Below the pieces are notes generated by a model. That model was not told where the DNA came from. It was given only the letters and a program-made list of their open reading frames with translations, and ran no database searches. A program made the translations under genes and the position numbers. From Chloroflexota bacterium (GTDB lineage: Bacteria; Chloroflexota; UBA6077; FW602-bin22), in assembly GCA_004297775.1 (NCBI GenBank), contig SCUE01000022.1:1-64000 (forward strand): DNA of 64,000 nucleotides. The letters run 5' to 3'. Positions 44,002-52,409 of this stretch are shown here, piece by piece; within the stretch, counting starts at the first letter, position 1, and each line of letters starts with the position of its first letter.

Positions 44002-44973
44002 ATGATAGAAGTTCACTCACTGACGAAGCGGTACGGAGACAAGGGCGCGATCGAGAACGTCACGTTCGACGCCAAGCGTGGCGAGATTCTTGGGTTCCTG
44101 GGTCCAAACGGCGCTGGAAAGTCGACGACGATGCGCATTCTGGCCGGGTTCATGCCCGCGTCATCCGGCACCGCGCGCGTCGCCGGCTTCGACGTGTACG
44201 ACCAATCGCTCGAGGCGCGTCGTAACGTGGGCTATCTGCCCGAGAACGTGCCACTCTACCCCGAGATGACCGTTCGCGATTACCTGGGATTTATGGCCGA
44301 GATCAAAGGCGTCGGGCGCTCGGAGCGTCGCGCCAGCGTGAATCGGTCCATGGAGCAGGCCCGCGTGACCGATCGCGCCGATTGGATCATCGGCAAACTC
44401 TCGAAGGGCTATCGACAGCGAGTCGGCCTGGCGCAGGCGCTCGTGTCGAATCCGCCGGTCCTGATTCTCGATGAGCCAACCGTCGGACTCGATCCGCGTC
44501 AGATCATCGAAACACGGAACCTCATCAAGGGTCTGGGTGGGGATCACACGGTCATCCTCAGCACGCACATCCTGCCGGAAGTTAGCGCCACGTGTAATCG
44601 GGTCGTGATTATTTCACGGGGACGCGTCGTTGCCGAGGACACGCCGGAGAACCTGACGCGGCGGCTGAGCGGGTCTGAGCGGGTCGAGGTTGATGTTGCT
44701 GGCGAAGCAGATGGCCTCGCGACAAGGTTGCGCTCGACCAATGGCGTCATCGATGTTGCCGTTGCGGACCACGGCACCGCCGAGATCGGCCGATTCCTGG
44801 TCGATTGCGTCAGCGGCCGCGACGTCCGGGCCGAGATTGCATCGGTGGTGGTCCTTGGCGGCTGGAGTCTGGTCGGACTGCGCGGCATCGGGAAGTCGCT
44901 CGAAGACGTCTTCCTTGAACTCACGACGACCGAGGACGCTTCCGACTCGGACGCGACCGAAGTTGCGGCGTAG
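44002..44973 (+). CDS. ABC transporter ATP-binding protein, GldA-type
   Basis: A 323-aa ATPase. Walker A GPNGAGKST (34-42), signature LSKGYRQRVGLAQAL, Walker B VLILDEPTVGLDP and the His switch ILSTHILPEV are all intact. The C-terminal extension after residue 220 (ERVEVDVAGEADGLATRL) is typical of ABC-2 type ATPases. It is immediately followed by its permease and by GldG- and DUF4340-like genes, the set known from gliding-type systems. It ends at 44973 and the permease ATG is the next base. Confidence 0.93.
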   Translation: MIEVHSLTKRYGDKGAIENVTFDAKRGEILGFLGPNGAGKSTTMRILAGFMPASSGTARVAGFDVYDQSLEARRNVGYLPENVPLYPEMTVRDYLGFMAEIKGVGRSERRASVNRSMEQARVTDRADWIIGKLSKGYRQRVGLAQALVSNPPVLILDEPTVGLDPRQIIETRNLIKGLGGDHTVILSTHILPEVSATCNRVVIISRGRVVAEDTPENLTRRLSGSERVEVDVAGEADGLATRLRSTNGVIDVAVADHGTAEIGRFLVDCVSGRDVRAEIASVVVLGGWSLVGLRGIGKSLEDVFLELTTTEDASDSDATEVAA

Positions 44974-45684
44974 ATGACCGCCACGATTGCGATCGCGCGT
45001 CGGGAACTCGGAGCGTATTTCCGATCACCGCTTGCCTACGTGGTGATCGCGGCGTTTCTGTTCGTAGCCGGCTACTTCTTTGCCGCGAACGTGATCTTCA
45101 CACGCCAGGCGACCGTGCGGCCGTTGTTTCAGACGATGAACACCATTCTTCTGCTTCTCGCGCCGATGATCACGATGCGGCTACTGGCCGAGGAACAAAA
45201 GACGGGCACGATCGAATTGCTGCTCACCTCGCCGGTCCGGGACTACGAAGTGGTCATTGGCAAGTTCCTGGCCGGTCTTGGCTTTTTCGGCGCGATGCTT
45301 GCGGTCACGCTGTATTACCCGTTCCTCCTCTTCGTCTACGGGAATCCGGACGTCGGTGGGATCATCGGTGGATACCTTGGCGCGATCCTGTTTTGCGGGG
45401 CGATCGTCGCGATCGGCCTGTTCGCATCAGCCACGACTTCAAATCAGATCATCGCCGCCGTGATCACGTTCGCGGTCCTGCTCCTCCTCTGGGTGATTGA
45501 CGGATTGGCAAGCACGTTCGGTGGACGGGTCGGAGACATCCTCAGCTACGCGGCGCTTTACGGACACTTCAACGACATGACCCGCGGAATGATCGACACG
45601 AAGGACATCGTCTACTACCTGACAGTCATCGCCGCCGGGCTGTTCCTGACCTGGCGCGCCATCGAATCACGTCGGTGGCGGTAG
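44974..45684 (+). CDS. ABC-2 type permease, GldF-like
   Basis: A 236-aa membrane protein with six hydrophobic segments. AIARRELGAYFRSPLAYVVIAAFLFVAGYFFAANV at the N-terminus and MRLLAEEQKTGTIELLLTSPVRDYEVVIGKFLAG are the standard ABC-2 / GldF coupling region. It starts directly after the ATPase stop and ends 4 nt before the GldG-like gene. It should form the transmembrane part of the same ABC complex. Confidence 0.9.
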   Translation: MTATIAIARRELGAYFRSPLAYVVIAAFLFVAGYFFAANVIFTRQATVRPLFQTMNTILLLLAPMITMRLLAEEQKTGTIELLLTSPVRDYEVVIGKFLAGLGFFGAMLAVTLYYPFLLFVYGNPDVGGIIGGYLGAILFCGAIVAIGLFASATTSNQIIAAVITFAVLLLLWVIDGLASTFGGRVGDILSYAALYGHFNDMTRGMIDTKDIVYYLTVIAAGLFLTWRAIESRRWR

Positions 45685-45688
45685 CGGC

Positions 45689-47269
45689 GTGAGCTCTCGA
45701 ATGATTCGCGATTCGCTCCCGACGATCTTCCTCTCGGTCGGGTTTCTCGCGATCCTCGCGGCCGTTGGCACGTTCCTGGTGAATGGCGAGGCCGATCGCT
45801 GGACCTTGACCGCCGGGGCGGTCGGCATCATCTTCATCGGCTATTCGGCGTTCGAACGGCCAGTTGCGCTGCGCGAGGCGATCACATCGCGTGAGGCGCG
45901 ACGCGGCGGGAGCAGTACGATCGCGACCGTGGCGTTCGTCGCGATCCTGGTCTTGCTGAATGTGCTCGCGAACCGGTTCACCTACCGGTGGGACCTGACG
46001 GAAACAAAGGATTTCTCGATCTCGCCCCAGACCGAGCAGATCTTACGCTCTCTCAATAGCGACGTAAAGGTCACCGCCTTCTTCCAGCAGGGACAGTCGG
46101 GTCAGGAAGAACTGCAAGATCTCATCAAGGAATACCAGCGGCATACGAACCGGATTTCGTATGAGCAAGTCGACCCGGTGCTGAAGCCCGGCGTCGCGCG
46201 TGGGTATCAGGTCGAATCGTACGGCACGACCGTCGTTGAGATCGACGGTCGGCGCCAGAACGTTACGAACGGCACCGAGGGCGATCTCACCAGCGCGATC
46301 GTGAAGTTGCAGCGTGGGGCGCCGCGACGAGTCGGCTGGGTCACCGGTCACGGCGAGCTCGATATCGACAGCTTCGATCGTGCCGGCGCGTCCGAGATCA
46401 AGCGACTCATCGAGCTGGAGAACTACAAGGTCGAGGCCCTACCGCTCATTGGCGTGACGGAAATCGCGAAGGACGTCGCGGTCGTCGTTCTGGCCAGTCC
46501 ACGCCAGGCGCTGCTACCGCAAGAGGTTGACGCGCTGAAGGTGTATCTCGATCGTGGAGGACGGCTGCTCGTCCTCCTGGAGCCGCGATCTCCCGGAAAT
46601 CCATCGGAATTGCTCGATGGATTCGGCGTCGAGGTCGGCGATGGCGTCGTGCTCGATTACGCGGCGAACCTCCAGAACGACCCTCTGACCCCCGCGATCA
46701 CCAAGTACTCGCCGAACCCGATCATGCGTACGATCGGTGGCGACCAATCAGGACGCTACGCGACGGTCTTTCCGGCCGCGACGATGGCTCGCCCAAAGCG
46801 CGAGCGCGATACCGCCTTGCAGGTTCAGACGATCGCCGAGTCCAGTGCCGAACGCAGCTGGCTCGAGTCCGACACTCGGATCGACCTGCGAACAGCCCAG
46901 TTCGACGAGGGCAAGGACACAAACGGACCCATCCCACTGGCCGTCTCGGTCGTCAAGACGACTCCGCCGCCAGCCGGAGCTAACGAACGGGCACCGGTCA
47001 CGCGTGTCGTCGTGATCGGCAACGCGAACTTCGCGACAAACGCACTTATCTCGTTCCTTCCGATCGCGGGCAACAAGGATCTCGTCTTGAACAGCCTGAA
47101 CTGGTTGTCCGAGGACGAACAGCTCATGGGCGTGCGTTCGAAGATCAGCAAGGATCGAACGATGGTCCTGTCGGGCACGGCACAGAACGTGCTCCTCTAC
47201 TCGAGTTTCCTCTTCTTGCCGCTCGCGGTCGTCGCCGTCGGCGGCTTCGTCTGGTGGCACCGGCGCTAG
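45689..47269 (+). CDS. GldG-like ABC auxiliary protein
   Basis: A 526-aa protein with two N-terminal membrane helices (to about residue 100), a large exterior domain and a C-terminal anchor (NVLLYSSFLFLPLAVVAVGGFVWWHRR). Family hallmarks are NRFTYRWDLTETKDFSISPQT, YRVEKIDPVLKP-like YEQVDPVLKP, and RVGWVTGHGELD. In gliding bacteria GldG partners with GldA/GldF; in other bacteria the set is uncharacterised. The start is GTG 45689, and the stop is contiguous with the next GTG. Confidence 0.88.
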   Translation: MSSRMIRDSLPTIFLSVGFLAILAAVGTFLVNGEADRWTLTAGAVGIIFIGYSAFERPVALREAITSREARRGGSSTIATVAFVAILVLLNVLANRFTYRWDLTETKDFSISPQTEQILRSLNSDVKVTAFFQQGQSGQEELQDLIKEYQRHTNRISYEQVDPVLKPGVARGYQVESYGTTVVEIDGRRQNVTNGTEGDLTSAIVKLQRGAPRRVGWVTGHGELDIDSFDRAGASEIKRLIELENYKVEALPLIGVTEIAKDVAVVVLASPRQALLPQEVDALKVYLDRGGRLLVLLEPRSPGNPSELLDGFGVEVGDGVVLDYAANLQNDPLTPAITKYSPNPIMRTIGGDQSGRYATVFPAATMARPKRERDTALQVQTIAESSAERSWLESDTRIDLRTAQFDEGKDTNGPIPLAVSVVKTTPPPAGANERAPVTRVVVIGNANFATNALISFLPIAGNKDLVLNSLNWLSEDEQLMGVRSKISKDRTMVLSGTAQNVLLYSSFLFLPLAVVAVGGFVWWHRR

Positions 47270-47824
47270 GTGAAAGGTTTCGGTCTCAGCGCTGCTCTCG
47301 TCATCGTGGCGCTCGCTCTGGGCGGATTCGTCTGGTACTTCGATCTGTCCGCGCCAAAGACGCCGACGCCGACCGCGGCGCAGAGGCCGATCATCGATGT
47401 CGCGATCGAACAGGTCTCGGCCGTGCGTGTCAATGACGGTTGGAAGTCGGCCGCGGTCGAACGCAAGGACGGCGCGTGGCTCGTGACCGAGCCCGTGCAG
47501 GAACCGGGCGACGCGAGCCGGATTGAGGATACCCTCGGTCGATTGGTCCGACTTGCGCCCATGCGCACGATCGATGCTCCCGGCGACCTGACCGGCTACG
47601 GCCTGGAGGCGCCGACCATCACGATCGAACTACAAGGCTCGGCGCCTTCGCTTCTGCGCGTCGGCGCGAAGACGCCCGATGGCGCCGCGTACTACGCGCG
47701 ACTCGCCGACGGCGCGGCCGTCCACGTGATCCCATCGTTCGCGATCGCGGATGCGCTTCGCTGGACCACGGATCCACCATTGCCACGCCCGACGCCGACG
47801 CCCCGACCAATTCCCGCCCCGTAG
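47270..47824 (+). CDS. DUF4340-like exported protein
   Basis: A 184-aa protein with one N-terminal membrane anchor (GLSAALVIVALALGGFVWYF) and an exterior repeat: VAIEQVSAVRVNDGWKSAAVERKDGAWLVTEPVQEPGDASRIEDTLGRLVRL, the DUF4340 pattern, and GYGLEAPTITIELQGSAPSLLRVGAKTPDGAAYYARL. A Pro-rich end follows. It begins at the base after the GldG-like stop, completing the gldA-gldF-gldG-DUF4340 arrangement. It is shorter than the usual two-unit DUF4340 proteins. Confidence 0.82.
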   Translation: MKGFGLSAALVIVALALGGFVWYFDLSAPKTPTPTAAQRPIIDVAIEQVSAVRVNDGWKSAAVERKDGAWLVTEPVQEPGDASRIEDTLGRLVRLAPMRTIDAPGDLTGYGLEAPTITIELQGSAPSLLRVGAKTPDGAAYYARLADGAAVHVIPSFAIADALRWTTDPPLPRPTPTPRPIPAP

Positions 47825-47844
47825 GCGGTCTTCGGCGGCCCGCG

Positions 47845-49764
47845 ATGATTGCCGCCTTGAGAACGCGCGTCGCACCAGCCGGTCGGCGGCTCTTCGCGAC
47901 CGCCGGCGTGTTCGGAATCCTCATCTTTGCTTTCGCCTTACGGACCCGGCGTCTCGGACTGCCCACGCTGACCGGCGACGAGTGGTTCATGCATCGCTCT
48001 GCCCAGGAAGGCGCCGCCTGGATCGTCGCGCACGCGCGAGTCTTCGAGCCACATCCACTCCTGTACTACCTCGGCATCTGGGCCTGGGAATACGCCGCCG
48101 GCGCGACCGAATACGCGCTGCGATTCCCGTCGGTGGCCTTCGGCGTGCTTCTCGTCGCCGGAGTCTGGCGCCTCGGATACGAGGTTGGCGGTGCGCGGAT
48201 CGGGTTCACGGCGGCGCTACTGGCGGCGCTCAACCCGTATCTGATTGCGCAATCCCAGAACGCGCGCAACTATCAGATGGTGGCCGCGCTCGTGACGCTG
48301 ACGACCGCCTCACTGCTCATCGCGACCCGGACTAACCGAACGGGCGGTCATCGCTGGACACGCTACACGCTCTTCGCGATCGCCGCGCTGCACACGCACT
48401 TGAACGCGCTTCTGGCGATCGGCGCGCATGCGCTCTGGTATGCGGCGCGGGCTTGGGGAGAGGAAGCGAGGACGACGCGCGAACGCCTGCCCCTAAGACG
48501 CGTCCCGGCCATTCGCGCCGCGATCATCATCGCGCTGGCGTTTGTGCCGTGGCTGATCTACGCCGCGCCCGCCCTCCAGGCATATCGTGGCTTCTATCCC
48601 GAGCGCGTCACGCCGTGGGATGTCGCCCGCCGGACGGTCGCGACGTTTCTTCTCGCCGAAACATCCGCGCCATCCTGGCAACTGGCGATCCTGGTCGGAC
48701 TGCTTGCGGTGGGTGGCATCGCGGCGACGATCGGACGTCGCGCCCACCGGACGAGTTCGCGTCTGATCGTCCTGGCGGCTGTCGTGCCGGTCGCCACCAC
48801 GGCGGCTCTCTTCCTCGTGCGACCGATGTTCGAAGAGCGGTATCTGATCGTGGCCGCGCCAATGCTCTCGGTCTTGATTGCCGTCGGCATCGGGGCGCTG
48901 AGCATGGGGCGAAGGTGGCTCGCGCTTGGGCTCCTCGCGGCCGCGATCGGGGCGACGGTTCCAAGCACGCTCGGCTACTACGAATCCATCGTCACAGCGC
49001 GGACCGATTGGCGCGGCCTGGTCGGATGGATGGCAGAGACGGGTGAGGCTTCGGCCGCGGTATTGATCACCGGACAGGGGGTGGCGGACGCGTACGGCTA
49101 CTACCGTCGGTCCGATTTTCCCGCCACGGTCACAGATGACTCAGCGACCATTGACGACACGATCGAGGCGATCGTGGCCTCAGGCGCAACGGGTGTGATT
49201 CATCTGCCCTCTTGGGATAGCCCGGTTGACGCGCGTGCGCGCGATCTCCTCTCGGAGCGCGGGTTCCCGGGCGCGAACCGCTGGTTTCGCAATCAACGGG
49301 GGCAATACTTCGGTTTGGCTTCGGGCGTCGATCGACGACCCGTTCCGATCGGCGCGGCGTGGGATAGTTTGACCCTCGTCGAGGGATCGGTGAATCCACC
49401 CGTCGTCGCGCCGGGTGAGACTATACGCGTGGGGCTCGTATGGTTGAATGAAGGACGCGGACAGATGCGCGACCTGAAGGAATCGGTGCGAATCATCGAC
49501 GATCGCGGCGACAAACGCGCCCAACTGGATCGATTCCCAAGGAACGACACCGCGCGTTTCCCAGAAGTGCGTTCTGGCACACGCCTGATCGACAACCACG
49601 GCATCGTGGCGCCGTCCGTTCCGGGCGGCAACTACCGAGTCGCCGTCCTCCTGTATGAGCCGGAGAACGGCCGCGCAGTCCGCCCAACGCGACCCACCGT
49701 GTCCGCCTCAGACGACACAGGAGACCTCGTGATCGTCGGCGAGATCATCATCACGCCACGATGA
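47845..49764 (+). CDS. GT39/ArnT-like membrane glycosyltransferase with C-terminal beta domain
   Basis: A 639-aa polytopic protein, first of five. The first extracytoplasmic loop has LTGDEWFMHRSAQEG, the acidic DE motif expected to bind the polyprenyl-phosphate-sugar donor, and PHPLLYYLGIWAWEYAAG, the GT39 PHPP-like motif. About ten membrane helices follow, then a soluble C-terminal beta domain (GEIIITPR end). Such enzymes move a sugar from polyprenyl phosphate to lipid or protein on the outer face. It follows the gld-type operon by 20 nt and overlaps the next gene by ATGA. Confidence 0.82.
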   Translation: MIAALRTRVAPAGRRLFATAGVFGILIFAFALRTRRLGLPTLTGDEWFMHRSAQEGAAWIVAHARVFEPHPLLYYLGIWAWEYAAGATEYALRFPSVAFGVLLVAGVWRLGYEVGGARIGFTAALLAALNPYLIAQSQNARNYQMVAALVTLTTASLLIATRTNRTGGHRWTRYTLFAIAALHTHLNALLAIGAHALWYAARAWGEEARTTRERLPLRRVPAIRAAIIIALAFVPWLIYAAPALQAYRGFYPERVTPWDVARRTVATFLLAETSAPSWQLAILVGLLAVGGIAATIGRRAHRTSSRLIVLAAVVPVATTAALFLVRPMFEERYLIVAAPMLSVLIAVGIGALSMGRRWLALGLLAAAIGATVPSTLGYYESIVTARTDWRGLVGWMAETGEASAAVLITGQGVADAYGYYRRSDFPATVTDDSATIDDTIEAIVASGATGVIHLPSWDSPVDARARDLLSERGFPGANRWFRNQRGQYFGLASGVDRRPVPIGAAWDSLTLVEGSVNPPVVAPGETIRVGLVWLNEGRGQMRDLKESVRIIDDRGDKRAQLDRFPRNDTARFPEVRSGTRLIDNHGIVAPSVPGGNYRVAVLLYEPENGRAVRPTRPTVSASDDTGDLVIVGEIIITPR

Positions 49765-52409
49765 GGACAATCTCACAATCGTCTATATGGATGCTTGTCT
49801 TCTTGTGTATCTGTGCGTTTGCACTGCGATCCGCATTTTCTCATGGTGACCTGTGGGGCGACGAAGCGGCGAGCGTGACTATGAGTCTCCGCCCGCTCGG
49901 CGAACTTCTCTCGATTCTTCGTACCGCCGAGCCGCATCCGCCGCTCTTCCCGTTGCTGTTGAAGGGTTGGATACGCGGCGCCGGCACGGAGGAGTTCGCG
50001 GTTCGCTTGCCATCGATCTACGCCGGGACGTTGATCGTCCCGGTCGCGGCGGCGCTGGGACGACGGTTCAATCGAGGCGCTTCGCTTCTCGCCGCGACGA
50101 TGACCGCGTTCAGTCCGTTCCTGATCTGGTACGCGACCGAGGCACGCATGTACGCGTTCGCGACTCTATTTGGCACCGCGTCCTGGTACTGGCTGGTGCG
50201 CCTTCGCGGCGAGTCTGGCGGCTCGATCCGGACTGGCATGTTTGGCCAGTTGATTTCGCGACGAATCCACGTGTTCAGTGGCGACCGCCTAAGCGATACC
50301 GCATCCGGCGCGGATCGATGGCGCGATGGCGCCACCTACGCGGCGTTCATCACATTGGCGCTTCTGAGCCACTACTTCACGCTCTTCGTCGCGGCGGCGC
50401 AGGCGTTGACACTGGTGGCCTGGTGGTGGCGCGACCGCGCGCCGTCGGCTTGGGCAATCGTCGGCCTTGCCGTCGGCGGGGTCCTTCCCGCGATCTGGCT
50501 GCTCGGTGCGCGCCGCATCGCGTCCGATTACTACGGCCCGGCGCCGGGTTCGCTCGACCTTCCGGCGATTCTCTACCGATCATGGAGCCACTTCGCGGCG
50601 GGATGGAGCGTCCCGGCCGAGGCATCGATCGTCTACGGGACATTGAGCATTGTGATCGGCGTTTATGGGATGGCCCATTTCGTCAGGGCACGGCACGCCG
50701 TCCTGCCGGTCTCGCTTCTCGCGCCGATTGGCCTGGCTCTGGCGGTTTCGATCGCGCGGCCGATCTTTCAGGAGCGCTATCTCGGGATCCTGGCGCCGAG
50801 TTTCCTCATCGCGACCGCGGCGGCCGCGACCACGTCGCCACTCGCCTTCGGAATTGCCGTCGGCGCATCGACTCTTGCCGCGGAGGCGCACGGTCTCTTG
50901 GGACTCGCCTCTGGTCAGTTCGCGCGTAGCGAGTACGGCCAGCACGCGCGACGATTGAATGCGCTGGCTCGTCCCGGTGACGGGGTCATCCTAACTGGCA
51001 CATCCCAGGCGCCGCTGTACGAGTACTACGCGAGTCAGGACAGCGCGGGATTGCCCGTTTATGGGATTCCGTCGGTTCCACGCGATACCGACGGCGCCAT
51101 CGCCGCGGAAGTCGTTCGCGCGGCATCCGAACATGACGTGATCTGGCTCTTCCTGTACGCGGAGAGCGACTACGATCCAGAAGGCGTCGTCCCAAGATGG
51201 CTGATCGCGAATGCGTTTCGTGGTCCGGAATGGTGGACGGTGAACGGGCGGTTGCGCGCATTCGCTCCCGTGAAGCGCGTGTCCGCGAACGAGCAGCAAT
51301 CGACCGTGCGAATCGCGGGAACGACAGTGACCGCGCGACTGCCGACCACGCCAATTCTGGCCGGTCGATTCGTGCCGATTGAGATGACGTTCTCGAATCG
51401 AGTCTTTAGCGCTCAACGAATCCGGGCGCGACTCCTCGACGACGATGGAATGATGTGGGGCGAGATCGATGACGGCCGCTCGTATTCGGGCGAGACCGAG
51501 CGGCTGCTGATCCCGCTCGCCGGCGGAGCGCCGCCCGGCCATCTGCGAGTCGACGTCGCGTTGCTCGCCGGCGAAGGGTCGCAAGCCAGCGTGATCGACC
51601 ACGCGATGGTGGGATCCGTTCAAGTCGGCTCGTCCGATCGATTCTGGTCAGGCGACATCGACGGCTTCGCGCGAAGCGGCGCTCGCTCCGGGCTGTGGAT
51701 GCTGATCGGAAGCGCGAACTCTCCGTCGGCAACACCCGGCAGCCACGCCTATGTGACGACGGTCTGGCGCTCGGAGGGTTCGGCGGCTGAGGACGTCGAA
51801 ACGCGGATCGTCGATCGCGACGGACGCCCGATCATCGAGCGACGATCCAGCCTGACCGTGCATGCCGCCGGACACATCGTGCGCATACAGACCGCGCTTC
51901 CGATTCGCACGCGCGTGACGCCGGGCCAGTACCGCGTCCAGACCAGGCTGGCAAACGAATCCGCCGCGGCGTGGATCGAGGCCGGTCAACTGTCGGTCGC
52001 CGCGCGCCAGCCCGTGACATCCGGCGAATCACCATCCGTCATGCTCAACGCGCTGTTCGACGGATTCGCTCGACTGCGGGGCATCACCGTCGAACCGCAC
52101 GCTGGGACGATTCTGCTTTACTGGGACTCGCTCGCCGAGACGGACCGCGACTGGAACGTCTTCGTACACGCGTTGGATCGCAATGGCGCCATCGTCGATC
52201 AATCCGACGGTCGCCCGCTCGATGGCACGCTTCCCACTGACACATGGACCGCCGGTGACCGAATCGCGGAACGACGCCGCCTGCCGACCGTTCGTGGCCC
52301 GGTTCGACTCCGAATTGGCCTGTACGATCCACGAACCGGTATCCGCGCCCACGTTGACGGACCAACCGATGACGCCATCGTCATCGACGAGGTCGACTTT
52401 GGCGACTAG
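49761..52409 (+). CDS. Large GT39-like membrane protein with multiple beta domains
   Basis: An 882-aa protein. The acidic motif is DLWGDEAASVTM and the following loop EPHPPLFPLLLKGW is a near-perfect GT39 motif. Membrane helices occupy the first half; the second half comprises at least two beta-sandwich units, ending LRIGLYDPRTGIRAHVDGPTDDAIVIDEVDF. That final strand pattern (GLYDPxTGxR) recurs in its neighbours. The start ATG overlaps the previous stop by 4 nt and the stop lies inside the next gene's frame. The signal segment is MLVFLCICAFALRSAF. Confidence 0.8.
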   Translation: MRTISQSSIWMLVFLCICAFALRSAFSHGDLWGDEAASVTMSLRPLGELLSILRTAEPHPPLFPLLLKGWIRGAGTEEFAVRLPSIYAGTLIVPVAAALGRRFNRGASLLAATMTAFSPFLIWYATEARMYAFATLFGTASWYWLVRLRGESGGSIRTGMFGQLISRRIHVFSGDRLSDTASGADRWRDGATYAAFITLALLSHYFTLFVAAAQALTLVAWWWRDRAPSAWAIVGLAVGGVLPAIWLLGARRIASDYYGPAPGSLDLPAILYRSWSHFAAGWSVPAEASIVYGTLSIVIGVYGMAHFVRARHAVLPVSLLAPIGLALAVSIARPIFQERYLGILAPSFLIATAAAATTSPLAFGIAVGASTLAAEAHGLLGLASGQFARSEYGQHARRLNALARPGDGVILTGTSQAPLYEYYASQDSAGLPVYGIPSVPRDTDGAIAAEVVRAASEHDVIWLFLYAESDYDPEGVVPRWLIANAFRGPEWWTVNGRLRAFAPVKRVSANEQQSTVRIAGTTVTARLPTTPILAGRFVPIEMTFSNRVFSAQRIRARLLDDDGMMWGEIDDGRSYSGETERLLIPLAGGAPPGHLRVDVALLAGEGSQASVIDHAMVGSVQVGSSDRFWSGDIDGFARSGARSGLWMLIGSANSPSATPGSHAYVTTVWRSEGSAAEDVETRIVDRDGRPIIERRSSLTVHAAGHIVRIQTALPIRTRVTPGQYRVQTRLANESAAAWIEAGQLSVAARQPVTSGESPSVMLNALFDGFARLRGITVEPHAGTILLYWDSLAETDRDWNVFVHALDRNGAIVDQSDGRPLDGTLPTDTWTAGDRIAERRRLPTVRGPVRLRIGLYDPRTGIRAHVDGPTDDAIVIDEVDFGD

